Shown here: positions 27,238 to 35,800 of the stretch, piece by piece
How positions within the stretch are numbered: position 1 is the stretch's first letter
Layout: each line of letters starts with the position of its first letter
NCBI GenBank assembly: GCA_030427405.1
Contig: JAUHXK010000008.1
Span: 62,001-126,000, forward strand
DNA length: 64,000 bases
Source of the DNA: Alphaproteobacteria bacterium
GTDB lineage: Bacteria > Pseudomonadota > Alphaproteobacteria > Rhodobacterales > Rhodobacteraceae
Direction: 5' to 3'
The notes under the pieces: model-generated
Databases searched by the model: none
Told to the model about the DNA's origin: nothing
What the model saw: only the letters and a program-made list of their open reading frames with translations
Position numbers and translations under genes: made by a program

Positions 27238-27858
27238 TCACGAGGGGGCACCCCCGGTTTCAAGCGGTTGCAGGTTCAGACCGGCGCGCGGTCTGGACTG
27301 GACAGCAAGCCAGCTGACCGGGGGCAGGGCGCGGGCGCGACGGCGGGTCAGGGTCCAGCGGCGGGTCTGGTCCCGATGGGCCGCCGCCATATGCCAGCGC
27401 GTTTCGACCCCCTGCGCACCGCCATCGCCCGGCGTCAGCAACAGCCCCAGCGGTGCCTGGCCCATCGAACCACCCTGTTCGGCGGCCAGGTGCATCCGGC
27501 GCACGGGCGTCAGACCCGGTGCGCCGGGCAGATCGGCGATGATCAGCGGAATGGCCCCGCTGCGCAGCGCCTCTTCCATGCACCACAGCAGGTCTTCGGC
27601 GCGGGTGGGGCGCACGAACAGAAACCGCGCGGGATCGGCAAAGGCCATCATGCCGTCGGGGTTCAGCTGGCCCGGTTCCCAAGCAGGCGAGATCCACAGG
27701 ACCGGTCCCTGGGCCTGACCTGCCAGCCACATGGCAAAGCTGCGCCGCGCGGGGCCGCAGGCCTCGTGCACGCGGGCCAGTTTCAGCGATATCTGCGGGT
27801 GCAATACCAGCCCCGGCGCCAGGCGTGCGGGTTTGCGGCCAAGAAGATGTGTAGACAT
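27238..27858 (-). CDS. ImuA-like protein, orphan, SOS-box-preceded
   Basis: A 206-residue protein resembling ImuA, the RecA/SulA-related partner of the ImuB–DnaE2 mutagenesis machine. Matching parts are [19 protein letters not shown] near the start, [19 protein letters not shown] in the middle, [11 protein letters not shown], and the C-terminal [10 protein letters not shown] followed by a basic, proline-rich tail. I see no intact Walker A. A LexA-type box (GTTC-N7-GTTC) lies 17 bases upstream, which supports a DNA-damage role. Normally imuB and dnaE2 follow; here the next gene is an MFS transporter, so this copy is an orphan within the window. A cell-division or recombination-modulating role is an alternative. 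The start has only a weak GGCGG site. Confidence 0.68.
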   Translation of the reverse strand: MSTHLLGRKPARLAPGLVLHPQISLKLARVHEACGPARRSFAMWLAGQAQGPVLWISPAWEPGQLNPDGMMAFADPARFLFVRPTRAEDLLWCMEEALRSGAIPLIIADLPGAPGLTPVRRMHLAAEQGGSMGQAPLGLLLTPGDGGAQGVETRWHMAAAHRDQTRRWTLTRRRARALPPVSWLAVQSRPRAGLNLQPLETGGAPS

Positions 27859-27874
27859 GCCGCCAGCCTAGCAT

Positions 27875-27889
27875 GTTCACTTTTTGTTC
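27875..27889. promoter_or_regulatory. LexA (SOS) box
   Basis: GTTC (27875-27878), seven bases, then GTTC (27886-27889) is an exact match to the alphaproteobacterial LexA consensus GTTC-N7-GTTC. It stands 17 bases before the ImuA-like start codon, so LexA bound here would block its promoter. It is also 28 bases from the stop of the retropepsin-like gene, which is transcribed the same way. Confidence 0.75.
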
Positions 27890-27916
27890 TCAATCGTGGA
27901 ATCGGTCTGCGGCCCC

Positions 27917-28498
27917 TTAACGAGACAGGATCAGACGGCCATCCGCGAACTGGATGTTCGAGAACCTGTGCAGGTAATCCATCCCCAGCAGGGATTGCTC
28001 GAGATCGGCCTCGTTGACCCAGGCCGAGACGCCGGTGTCGTTGATCGGGCCAAGGGCAAGACTGTCCAGGCGAACCGGCGCAGTCCGCACGACCCCGTTC
28101 GCCGTGGCCGCGCGCCCGTGATAATTCAGCTGGTTCAGGTCAATCCCGGCTCGTTTGGCATCCTGCGGGCTGAGAACGACCTGGCTGGCCCCGGTATCCA
28201 CCAGGAATGTCACCGGCTTGCCGTTCACCAGCATGGGCAGGTAGTAATGCCCGTCAAAAGACCGCGGGACTTCGATCGTGTTGCCGGTGACGGCCATCTG
28301 CGGCGTCGTTCCCACCGTCGAGCGGATATCATCCCACAGCCCCACAAGGGCGATTACACCAACAAAGATGAACACCCAGGCCATGACCTGCTGCACGGTT
28401 TTTCCCAGCGATTGCCGATTATGCGTAAAGAACCACATCAGCAGCGCCGCCCCCAGAAGAACCAGATAGCTCAGGCGCCCGATTTCATATCCATCCAT
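27917..28498 (-). CDS. Membrane-anchored retropepsin-like aspartic protease (TIGR02281 type)
   Basis: A 193-residue clan-AA aspartic protease. Two N-terminal helices (about residues 8-23 and 33-53) anchor a single protease domain with the catalytic motif VTFLVDTGASQVVLS and a late SLLGMDYLHRFS segment that corresponds to the flap/second motif of retroviral-type proteases. Such enzymes work as dimers; bacterial members of this family are thought to act in the periplasm, with unknown targets. The start at 28498 (MDGYEIG) is the family-like one; an ATG at 28540 directly abutting the marC stop would add 14 residues and allow translational coupling. It lies downstream of marC and ABC-F in one direction. 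Confidence 0.85.
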   Translation of the reverse strand: MDGYEIGRLSYLVLLGAALLMWFFTHNRQSLGKTVQQVMAWVFIFVGVIALVGLWDDIRSTVGTTPQMAVTGNTIEVPRSFDGHYYLPMLVNGKPVTFLVDTGASQVVLSPQDAKRAGIDLNQLNYHGRAATANGVVRTAPVRLDSLALGPINDTGVSAWVNEADLEQSLLGMDYLHRFSNIQFADGRLILSR

Positions 28499-28540
28499 AC
28501 CGTCACCCGGTGACATTTGCCTTTTGGGAAATATGGGCAT

Positions 28541-29161
28541 TCATGACGCAAATCCAAAGGCCTTAAGCCCGTCAAGAATGAACTGCACCGACAGGGCGGC
28601 CAGCAGCATGCCCAGCAGCCGCGTCAAGACGTTCAAGCCGGTTTTGCCCAAAATGCGCGCGATCAATCCGCCTGCCAGAAAGAACAGCAGCACGACCGCC
28701 ATCACGGCCAGCATGACGGCCGTGGCTGCGGCGATGCCCTGAACCCCCGGGTATTCGCCCGCCAGAAGAATGATCGTCGCGATGGACCCCGGTCCGGCAA
28801 CCAGCGGGATGGCCAGCGGGAAAACCGAAGGGTCGGGGTGATCTTCTTCCTCGGCGCGGTCTTCGCGCCGCTTGGTCCGGCGTTCAAACAGCATGTCCAG
28901 CGCTGTCAGGAACAGCAGCGCGCCGCCCGCCACCTTGAACGCCTCCATCGAAATTCCGACAAAGCCCAGAACGGCCTCGCCAAAGGCCGCAAAGGCGATC
29001 AGGATAAGCGCAGCGGTCACACAGGTGCGATAAGCGATCCGGCGGCGCGTACGCGCGTCCATTTCCTGAGTCAGGGCCACGAAAATCGGTGCGGTCCCAA
29101 ACGGGTCGATCACGACGAACAGGGTCGTGAAGGCTGTTATGAAAAAGGCCGCGTCGATCAT
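28541..29161 (-). CDS. MarC-family integral membrane protein
   Basis: A 206-residue protein with six predicted helices, in two groups of three around a charged cytoplasmic loop (residues about 91-110, with KRREDRAEEEDH). The VVIDPFGTAPIFVALTQ start and the FPLAIPLVAGPGSIATII motif after the loop are MarC/UPF0056 signatures. Despite the name, the family has no proven role in multidrug resistance. Its ATG overlaps the ABC-F stop as ATGA, so it is translationally coupled to that ATPase. Confidence 0.92.
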   Translation of the reverse strand: MIDAAFFITAFTTLFVVIDPFGTAPIFVALTQEMDARTRRRIAYRTCVTAALILIAFAAFGEAVLGFVGISMEAFKVAGGALLFLTALDMLFERRTKRREDRAEEEDHPDPSVFPLAIPLVAGPGSIATIILLAGEYPGVQGIAAATAVMLAVMAVVLLFFLAGGLIARILGKTGLNVLTRLLGMLLAALSVQFILDGLKAFGFAS

Positions 29162-31011
29162 GCTGCGTTCTCGGCCTGTTCAAGCCGCTCTGCAGCGGCG
29201 ACCCACAGGGTTTCGGCTTTTTGCATGGCTTCGACCACCTCGGCGAATTTGCGGTTCCACGTTTCCAGATCACTGACACGGTCGTCTTCGTAGAGGGCGG
29301 GATCGGCCAGCTTGGTCGACAGCTTGTCATGCATCTCGGTCAGCTTTTCGATCCGGTCTTCGCATTTGCGCAGATCCGCCCGCAAGGCCAGGACAACATC
29401 GCGCGACGGGCGCTTGGGGCGCGCAGCCTGCGGTTTCTGTTTTACCGGTTTGTCACGCGACAGCAGCATGGTGCGATAGGCGTCCAGATCACCGTCATAG
29501 GGTTTGACGGTTCCGTCCGACACCAGCCACAGCCGGTCGGCCACCAGGCTGAGAAGGTGCATGTCATGGCTGACCAGGATTACCGCACCGGAATAGGCGG
29601 TCAGCGCTTCGACCAGCGCCTCGCGGCTTTCGATGTCCAGGTGGTTGGTCGGTTCGTCAAGGATCAGCATATGCGGCGCGTCAATCGTAGCCAGCAACAA
29701 CGAAAGGCGCGCTTTTTGCCCGCCGGACAGGCGACCGACCTCGGTTTCTGCCTGATCGGCGCCCAGACCGAACCCGGCAAGGCGCGTACGCCATTTTCCC
29801 GGCGCTTCGTCGGGGCGCAGGCGACGCAGGTGGTCCAGAGGCGTCTCGTCCACATGCAGTTCATCGACCTGGTGCTGGGCAAAATATCCGATGCGCAACT
29901 TGGTGCTGCGGCTCATCTTGCCCGCCATCAGGGGCAGGCGGTCGGACAGCAGCTTGGACAGGGTCGATTTGCCCTGACCGTTCTTGCCCAGCAGGGCAAT
30001 CCGGTCGTCCTGATCGACCCGCAGGTTCAACCGCCGAAGAACCTCGGTCTCGCCATAGCCTGTCACGCCGCCTTCGACCTGGATGATCGGAGGCGAAAGC
30101 TCTTCGGGTTCGGGGAAAGTAAAGGCGCGCAGGGCGGCCTCTTGCGGGGTCGAAACCAGTTGAATGCGTTCGATCATTTTCAGGCGGGATTGCGCCTGCA
30201 CAGCCTTGGATGCCTTGTACCGGAACCGGTCCACAAAGCTCTGCAGATGGGCGATGCGGGCCTTGGCCTTGGCATTCTCGGATTCCGCCTGTGCCAGCCG
30301 CTCGGCGCGGCGTTCGGCAAACTTGTCATATGGCACGGCGTAATAGGTAAGCTTGCGATCCTCGAGATGCAGGATCGACCCCACCGCGCGATTCAACAAT
30401 CCGCGATCGTGGCTGATGATGATGACCGTGTGCGGATATTTCGCCAGATAGCTTTCCAGCCACAACGCGCCCTCAAGATCCAGATAGTTTGTCGGCTCGT
30501 CTAGCAGCAACAGGTCCGGTTGCGAAAACAGCACAGCCGCCAGCGCAACGCGCATGCGCCACCCGCCCGAAAAATCCGCACAGGGCCGCAGCTGGTCTTC
30601 GTCGTCAAAACCCAGCCCCTTGAGGATCGAGGCCGCGCGGGCCTCGGCAGACCATGCGTCGATATCGGCAAGGCGGGTCTGGATCTCGGCAATGCGTGCC
30701 GGGTCGGTGGCGGTGTCCGCCTCGGCCATCAGCGCATCGCGTTCGGTATCGGCCGCCAGAACCGTGTCGATCAGCGAAACATCGGACGAGGGCACCTCTT
30801 GTGCCACGCCCCCGATCCGGGCGCGGCGCGGCAGCGAGATGTTGCCCGATTCCAGCGAAAGCTCGCCCCGGATCAAGCGGAACAGGGTTGTCTTGCCGGT
30901 GCCGTTGCGCCCCACAAGCCCGACCTTGTGGCCATCCGGGATTGTGGCGCTGGCCCCGTCGAAAAGGGGCCGACCTTCGACCGCATAGGTTATGTTCTCG
31001 ATCCGTAGCAT
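29158..31011 (-). CDS. ABC-F family ATPase
   Basis: A 617-residue soluble protein with two ABC domains and no membrane part. Walker A motifs are GRNGTGKTT (near residue 34) and GKNGQGKST (near residue 342); signature motifs are DFSGGWRMR and RLSGGQKAR, each followed by LLLDEPTNYLD / LILDEPTNHLD. The linker between domains (about residues 235-300) is charged and helical, as in the ribosome-binding P-site tRNA interaction motif, and the C-terminal 80 residues form a coiled coil as in Uup/YheS. ABC-F proteins act on stalled ribosomes or the E site. Its stop overlaps the marC start by 4 bases. Confidence 0.93.
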   Translation of the reverse strand: MLRIENITYAVEGRPLFDGASATIPDGHKVGLVGRNGTGKTTLFRLIRGELSLESGNISLPRRARIGGVAQEVPSSDVSLIDTVLAADTERDALMAEADTATDPARIAEIQTRLADIDAWSAEARAASILKGLGFDDEDQLRPCADFSGGWRMRVALAAVLFSQPDLLLLDEPTNYLDLEGALWLESYLAKYPHTVIIISHDRGLLNRAVGSILHLEDRKLTYYAVPYDKFAERRAERLAQAESENAKAKARIAHLQSFVDRFRYKASKAVQAQSRLKMIERIQLVSTPQEAALRAFTFPEPEELSPPIIQVEGGVTGYGETEVLRRLNLRVDQDDRIALLGKNGQGKSTLSKLLSDRLPLMAGKMSRSTKLRIGYFAQHQVDELHVDETPLDHLRRLRPDEAPGKWRTRLAGFGLGADQAETEVGRLSGGQKARLSLLLATIDAPHMLILDEPTNHLDIESREALVEALTAYSGAVILVSHDMHLLSLVADRLWLVSDGTVKPYDGDLDAYRTMLLSRDKPVKQKPQAARPKRPSRDVVLALRADLRKCEDRIEKLTEMHDKLSTKLADPALYEDDRVSDLETWNRKFAEVVEAMQKAETLWVAAAERLEQAENAA

Positions 31012-31119
31012 GCGCCGCTCTTAGCAGAGGCCGCAGGGCGCCGCCAGCGGCATGGCATGTTCTTCCCGGACGGGCCGTGATAGCAGTAGCCATATTCACG
31101 AGACAAGACGGATTTCACT

Positions 31120-32322
31120 ATGCGCCGGGCGCAGTCACCACCCCATCTGGGCACGTTGATCCTGATCACCGGAGTGTCGGTGATGTCGCTGACGATGTTC
31201 GTGCCGTCGATGGCCCATATCGGCCAGGACCTGCAGGCAGATTATGCGTTGGTGAATGTTGCGTTGGGTGGCTACCTGGCTGTTTCCGCGGTCCTGCAAT
31301 TGATCATGGGACCATTGTCCGATCGTTTTGGGCGGCGTCCGATTCTGCTGATGTGCATGCTGGTCTTTGCGGTTGCCTCGCTGGGATGTGCGCTGTCGCC
31401 GTCGATCTGGAGCTTTCTGGCCTTTCGCCTGCTGCAGGGGGCGGTGGTCGCCGGTCCGGTGCTTGCCTATGCGTCGATCCGGGACTTGTATCCACCCAAC
31501 CAGGCAGCCAGCAAATTGGGATATGTCGCAATGACCATGGCCGTCGCGCCGATGTTGGGGCCGGTCCTTGGCGGCACGCTGGATGTCCTGTTTGGCTGGC
31601 GGTCGGGGTTCGTGCTTTATGCGGCGCTGGGGGTTGGGGTTCTGGCCTTGCTGTGGGTTGATCTGGGGGAAACCAATACCAACCCATCGCCGACATTTCT
31701 TGCCCAGATGCTGGAATACCCCGGCCTGTTTCGGGCACGCCGCTTCTGGGGCTATGCCCTGTGCGCGGCGTTTTCGATCGGCGGTTTTTTTGCCTTTATC
31801 GCCGGTGCGCCGCTGGTATCTGCTGCATGGTTTGACCTCAGCCCGGCGGCGCTGGGCGTTGGTATCGGGATTATTACGGCGGGCTTCATGGTGGGGAATT
31901 TCGTCACCGGTCGCATCGCCGCGCATACCCGGCTGAGTTCAATGATCCTGACCGGACGTGTCTTTGCCACGGTGGGGCCTTGCCTTGGGGTGACCCTGTT
32001 TGCCCTGGGCATGGGTTCGGTCTGGGTGTTTTTCGGGGCGGCGATCCTGGTGGGGTTCGGAAACGGGCTTACCAACGCAAATGCCATGGCCGGAGTGATG
32101 TCGGTGCGGCCGCACCTGGCCGACAGCGCCTCGGGGTTGTCGGGCGCGATGACGGTGGGTCTGGGCGCGGTTGTGACGTCGGCCACCGGAGCGCTGGTGA
32201 CCGATGGGAATGCTCCGTTCATGGTGCTGACCATTATGGGCGTCTGCGGTTTCGCAGGGTTTCTGTCGATCCTCTATGTTCGCTGGATCGACGCCCGCGA
32301 CCCGCTTGCGGGCACGATCTGA
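31120..32322 (+). CDS. Bcr/CflA-type drug efflux MFS transporter
   Basis: A 400-residue, 12-helix proton-coupled exporter. MSLTMFVPSMAHIGQDLQ in the first helix, GPLSDRFGRRPILL in the loop between helices 2 and 3, and the antiporter-type helix 5 segment APMLGPVLGG(T) place it in the Bcr/CflA drug-resistance branch. It begins 108 bases from the divergent ABC-F gene, with a likely promoter between (CATATTCA at about 31091). The nearest downstream gene is ndk after 104 bases, which probably has its own promoter. Confidence 0.9.
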   Translation: MRRAQSPPHLGTLILITGVSVMSLTMFVPSMAHIGQDLQADYALVNVALGGYLAVSAVLQLIMGPLSDRFGRRPILLMCMLVFAVASLGCALSPSIWSFLAFRLLQGAVVAGPVLAYASIRDLYPPNQAASKLGYVAMTMAVAPMLGPVLGGTLDVLFGWRSGFVLYAALGVGVLALLWVDLGETNTNPSPTFLAQMLEYPGLFRARRFWGYALCAAFSIGGFFAFIAGAPLVSAAWFDLSPAALGVGIGIITAGFMVGNFVTGRIAAHTRLSSMILTGRVFATVGPCLGVTLFALGMGSVWVFFGAAILVGFGNGLTNANAMAGVMSVRPHLADSASGLSGAMTVGLGAVVTSATGALVTDGNAPFMVLTIMGVCGFAGFLSILYVRWIDARDPLAGTI

Positions 32323-32426
32323 ACCGCACCGCATCATAGTCCTTTTCTTACCAGCGATACCGTGCTAGGCGGCGCGCGATGAATTTCGGCGCAGTGTCTG
32401 CGCCCTTTAATCAAGGAGAGCCCGAC

Positions 32427-32849
32427 ATGGCACTGGAACGCACTTTTTCGATCATCAAACCCGATGCAACCCGCCGCAACCTGACTGGCAAGATCAACGC
32501 CAAGTTCGAAGAAGCCGGCCTGCGCATCGTTGCGCAAAAGCGCATCCACATGACCAAGGCACAAGCGGGCAAGTTCTATGACGTCCATGCCGAACGCCCG
32601 TTCTATGACGAGCTGTGCGAATTCATGTCGTCGGCTCCGGTCGTTGTTCAGGTTCTGGAAGGCGAAGGCGCGATTGCCAAGAACCGCGAAGTGATGGGTG
32701 CAACCAACCCCGCAGACGCAGCCCCCGGCACCATCCGCGCCGAGTTCGCTGAATCGGTTGGCGAAAACTCGGTCCACGGTTCGGATGCGCCCGAAACCGC
32801 AGCGGTCGAAATCGCGTATTTCTTCTCGGGTATCGAACTGGTCGGCTAA
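32427..32849 (+). CDS. ndk: Nucleoside-diphosphate kinase
   Basis: Transfers the terminal phosphate of ATP to other nucleoside diphosphates through a phosphohistidine. The 140-residue protein starts [13 protein letters not shown], includes the [17 protein letters not shown] loop and the active-site NSVHGSD with His117. AAGGAGAG lies 6 bases upstream of the ATG at 32427; the frame continues upstream to 32379 but the extension is not conserved-looking. A strong terminator follows. Length and sequence are standard. Confidence 0.97.
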   Translation: MALERTFSIIKPDATRRNLTGKINAKFEEAGLRIVAQKRIHMTKAQAGKFYDVHAERPFYDELCEFMSSAPVVVQVLEGEGAIAKNREVMGATNPADAAPGTIRAEFAESVGENSVHGSDAPETAAVEIAYFFSGIELVG

Positions 32850-32872
32850 TCGCGATCAGATCACCGAAACGG

Positions 32873-32901
32873 GGCCGCGCCTTTTCAGGTGCGGCCTTTT
32901 T
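32873..32901 (+). terminator. Rho-independent terminator after ndk
   Basis: GGCCGCGCC (32873-32881) pairs with GGTGCGGCC (32888-32896), a 9-bp stem with one G·U pair and loop TTTTCA, followed by TTTTTC. It lies 23 bases past the ndk stop and just before the converging TfoX-like gene end. Confidence 0.88.
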
Positions 32902-32904
32902 CGT

Positions 32905-33252
32905 TCAAACCGGCTTTAAATCCTGCGGGGTGACCCGAACCCCGATCCGGTCCAGGTCGGCGATCATCTTGCTTGCCGGTGCCGTCGAGGCGCCGGATTT
33001 GATTTGGTCAAACCGTTTGCGCAGGTCGGTTTTCTCTTGTCCCTTGCAGTCATTCCAGGGGCGTCCCTGCAGCCCCATGACCAGAACGTAATACCCGATG
33101 AAATGAGGTTTTGTGCCTGATTGCAGCAGTTTGGCATAGGCCGCATCGGCCCCCAGGGCACGCAGGTCTTGTGCCGAATGGATACCGGCGCGGGCACAAG
33201 CCTGTTCGAAAGCCGGGCCAAGATTGCGGATCGAGGAAACGGGGTCGGTCAT
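32905..33252 (-). CDS. TfoX/Sxy C-terminal-domain protein
   Basis: A 115-residue protein matching the TfoX C-terminal domain: helix-hairpin-helix-like SSIRNLGPAFEQACARAGIHSAQDLRALGADAAYAKLL near the start (residues 6-43), then PHFIGYYVLVMGLQGRPWNDC. Stand-alone versions of this domain occur widely; only full-length TfoX/Sxy is known to drive competence, so a regulatory role is uncertain. A tail of about 40 residues after the domain is charged. It converges on ndk, with the ndk terminator in between, and is separated by about 275 bases from the CHAD operon. Confidence 0.85.
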   Translation of the reverse strand: MTDPVSSIRNLGPAFEQACARAGIHSAQDLRALGADAAYAKLLQSGTKPHFIGYYVLVMGLQGRPWNDCKGQEKTDLRKRFDQIKSGASTAPASKMIADLDRIGVRVTPQDLKPV

Positions 33253-33334
33253 GCCTCGTCTTAGCGCGCCGATACCGACAAGTCACCCGCATGCGGCCGG
33301 ATGGCCAAAGGGACACCGGAACGTGGTCTCTGGA

Positions 33335-33363
33335 TTGCTTTGTCGATATAATGTATATACGAT
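33335..33363 (+). promoter_or_regulatory. Candidate promoter of the CHAD–ParA–CYTH operon
   Basis: TTGCTT (33335-33340) and TACGAT (33358-33363) are spaced 17 bases apart in a distinctly AT-rich patch (CGATATAATGTATATACG), within the 275-base gap before the CHAD gene. A nearer TATAAT at 33347-33352 is an alternative -10 with a poorer -35. The AT-rich core is also nearly symmetrical (ATATA-ATG-TATAT), so a regulator may bind. Confidence 0.4.
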
Positions 33364-33527
33364 GTCACGACAACGAGCAGTCGCGGGGCAAGAATGAACA
33401 GGATAATAACGTATTGGCGGTTTAGCGCTGCGCAAGTGGTGATGGTCAGCTTTCATGCATTTGCCGATGCCCCGAATTTCTTCAATAAGCGCACAAGGCG
33501 GAGCGGAAAAATCTGGCAGGCCGCGCA

Positions 33528-35045
33528 ATGAAAGGCGCGCCATCTCAGGATATGCTGATCATTCCCGGCCCAATGGACAGCGTGATGCCGCGCTCTGTCG
33601 GCGATCTGACCCTGCATTTGAAGCAGGACCTGGACCAAACGCCCTTTGTGCTGTTGGATTGTCACGACCAGTCCCTCTGGTCCAGCGGCCGGCTTTTGAT
33701 CGAGGCGGGCGGAACGCTGTATTTGCTGTGCAAGGATGGCGCGGTTCTTCGGCAAAAGGGCAGGGCAGACGGGCATTTTGTCAGGGACTTGCACGACGGC
33801 CCGGTGCGCGCCGCCTTGTCAGATTTTCCGGCTCTCAGGGCGCTGACGGCAATCGGGCGCGGCCTGTTTGAAACCCGGGCGCTTGCGGCGCTGGATGATT
33901 TGCAGAAAACGCAGGTTCGCGGGGTCGTAATGACGCTGATGTCCGACGCGGGGCAGGTTACGATCGTCGCGCTCCAAAACTTGCGAGGATACGATCGCGC
34001 TTATTCGCGGGTGATCGGGGCGCTTGGGAACGGGGCCCAAAAGCTGGGCGATGACGGGGTGTTCCGCTCCCTTTTTCCCAACCACGTGACCTATCGCGCC
34101 AAGCCGGATATTGCGATGACCACAGACGAACGCGCCTTTGACGCGGCCCGTGATATCATCGCAACCTACCTGAAAGTCGCCCGCCAAAACGAGGCGGGGA
34201 TAGTGGCGGATATCGATACGGAATTCCTGCATGATTACAGGGTCTCGCTGCGCCGCATTCGGTCCGTGCTGAGCCTGTTCAAGGGCGTATTTTCCGAGGC
34301 GCAGACCGCCACGCTAAAGCGCGCGTTCTCGGATCTTATGGCCCCGACCGGCAGATTGCGTGATCTGGATGTCTATATTCTGGATAGAGACAATTATTTC
34401 AGCATGATACCAGAAGAACTTCATGTCGGTGCACGGCAGTTGTTTGACCGGTTCGAGAGTGAGCGCAGTCAGGTACTGGCCCGGCTGGCCCGGCATCTGC
34501 GCAGCCGCGACTATAACAGGCGTATGGCTGATCTGACAGAGATGTTCAACGGCGACAAAGGCGTGCAACCAGGCCCCAACGCGGAACGTGGCGCCTGTGA
34601 ATTTGCCTGCGCTCTGATCTGGAAGCGGTACGGCAAGCTGTGCAAGCTGGCCCGAAGCATCACCCCGGAAACGCCTGATGAGGCGGTTCATGAACTGCGT
34701 ATCCTGTGCAAGAAACTGCGTTACCTGATGGAGTTCTTCGCCCCCCTGTTCGACGCGCGATCCTTTCGTGTCGTGATCCGGCCGTTGAAGAAGCTTCAGG
34801 ACAATCTTGGCCGGTTCAACGATTGCTCGGTCCAGCAGCAGGCGTTGATGGAACTGGTTCAGACCCAGACCAACACGGCCGGTCGGATTGATGCAAGACT
34901 GGGCTTGGCTGTGGGTGGGCTTGTCGCCGTGCTCAACCAGCGGCAACAGGCCGAACGCGCGCGGGTCATCGACAACTTCCGGCATTTCGACGGGCCGGAT
35001 GTCCGCAAGATGTTCCGCACCCTGTTTCACGAAAAGGAGGGCTGA
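33528..35045 (+). CDS. CHAD domain protein with degenerate CYTH-like N-terminus
   Basis: A 505-residue protein. The C-terminal half (about residues 200-500) is a CHAD domain: two helical repeats, each with the hallmark basic helix, HDYRVSLRRIR at residue 235 and HELRILCKKLRY at residue 388. CHAD domains are known to bind inorganic polyphosphate through such basic helices. The first 190 residues look like an eroded CYTH fold (FVLLDCHDQSLWSSGRLL matches its early strands), lacking the ExExK motif, so it is probably not catalytic. The start at 33528 has no strong ribosome site; ATG 33552, after AGGA, is possible. It is the first of three tightly spaced genes with ParA (3-base gap) and a catalytic-type CYTH protein. 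Confidence 0.88.
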   Translation: MKGAPSQDMLIIPGPMDSVMPRSVGDLTLHLKQDLDQTPFVLLDCHDQSLWSSGRLLIEAGGTLYLLCKDGAVLRQKGRADGHFVRDLHDGPVRAALSDFPALRALTAIGRGLFETRALAALDDLQKTQVRGVVMTLMSDAGQVTIVALQNLRGYDRAYSRVIGALGNGAQKLGDDGVFRSLFPNHVTYRAKPDIAMTTDERAFDAARDIIATYLKVARQNEAGIVADIDTEFLHDYRVSLRRIRSVLSLFKGVFSEAQTATLKRAFSDLMAPTGRLRDLDVYILDRDNYFSMIPEELHVGARQLFDRFESERSQVLARLARHLRSRDYNRRMADLTEMFNGDKGVQPGPNAERGACEFACALIWKRYGKLCKLARSITPETPDEAVHELRILCKKLRYLMEFFAPLFDARSFRVVIRPLKKLQDNLGRFNDCSVQQQALMELVQTQTNTAGRIDARLGLAVGGLVAVLNQRQQAERARVIDNFRHFDGPDVRKMFRTLFHEKEG

Positions 35046-35048
35046 GCC

Positions 35049-35795
35049 ATGAGGATCATTGCCTGTTACAGCAACAAGGGCGGTGTGGGGAAAACCGCGA
35101 CATCGGTCAACCTGGCCCATGCATATGCACAAGCGGGCAGGCGGGTTTTGTTGTGCGATCTGGACCCACAGGGGGCGTCCGGGTTCTACCTGCGCGTCAA
35201 ACCTTCAAAAAAGCTGACCGAAGCCCGGTTTTTTGAGGATGTGAAAAAGTTCACCAACGCGATCCGCGCCAGCGACTTTGACGGGCTGGACGTATTGCCT
35301 GCCAATATGACCTACCGCGACTTTGATATTTTCCTGTCCCGGATGCGCAACAAGCGGTCCCGGCTGAAAAAGGCGCTGAATTCGGTCGGCGGTGACTATG
35401 ACGTGATTGTTCTGGACTGCCCGCCGAACTTTTCCACCCTGTCTGAGAATATCTTCAAGGCCGCGGACGTCATCGTTGTGCCGGTTATACCGACAACCCT
35501 GTCGGAACGGACCTTCGAACAACTGGTCACCTTTTTCGATGCGCATAAACTGCGCAAGAAAAAGCTGCATGCGTTCTTTTCCATGGTCCAACGCCGCAAA
35601 ACGCTGCATCAAGAGACCATGAAGGCCATGAGCAAGCTTTACCGGAAACGGTTCCTAAAGGCTTGCATTCCCTTTGCGTCTGATATCGAACGAATGGGAC
35701 AACACCGCGCGCCGGTCAGCACATTCGCCCGCCGCAGCGCAGCCGCCAGCGCCTATCGCGCGTTGTTTGAAGAACTGGAAGGCCAGACGGATTAG
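35049..35795 (+). CDS. ParA/MinD-family positioning ATPase, orphan
   Basis: A 248-residue deviant Walker A ATPase. SNKGGVGKT at residues 8-16 holds the signature Lys10 and Lys15; DLDPQG gives Walker A-prime (Asp37/Asp39), and VIVLDCPPN carries Asp123. The C-terminal third is rich in lysine and arginine (LRKKKLHAFF; MSKLYRKRFLK), consistent with non-specific DNA binding. AGGAGGG precedes the ATG. ParA proteins of this short type, without an N-terminal helix-turn-helix, segregate or position cargo such as plasmids, carboxysomes or chemoreceptors. No parB or parS is nearby; the cargo adaptor is probably one of its operon partners, CHAD or CYTH (inference). Confidence 0.9.
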   Translation: MRIIACYSNKGGVGKTATSVNLAHAYAQAGRRVLLCDLDPQGASGFYLRVKPSKKLTEARFFEDVKKFTNAIRASDFDGLDVLPANMTYRDFDIFLSRMRNKRSRLKKALNSVGGDYDVIVLDCPPNFSTLSENIFKAADVIVVPVIPTTLSERTFEQLVTFFDAHKLRKKKLHAFFSMVQRRKTLHQETMKAMSKLYRKRFLKACIPFASDIERMGQHRAPVSTFARRSAAASAYRALFEELEGQTD

Positions 35796-35800
35796 GACAG

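Noticed and set aside
35049-35795. Plasmid partition or integrated-plasmid remnant
   Set aside because: A lone ParA in a tight operon with CHAD and CYTH, no ParB, parS, replication or mobility genes, and ordinary chromosomal neighbours.
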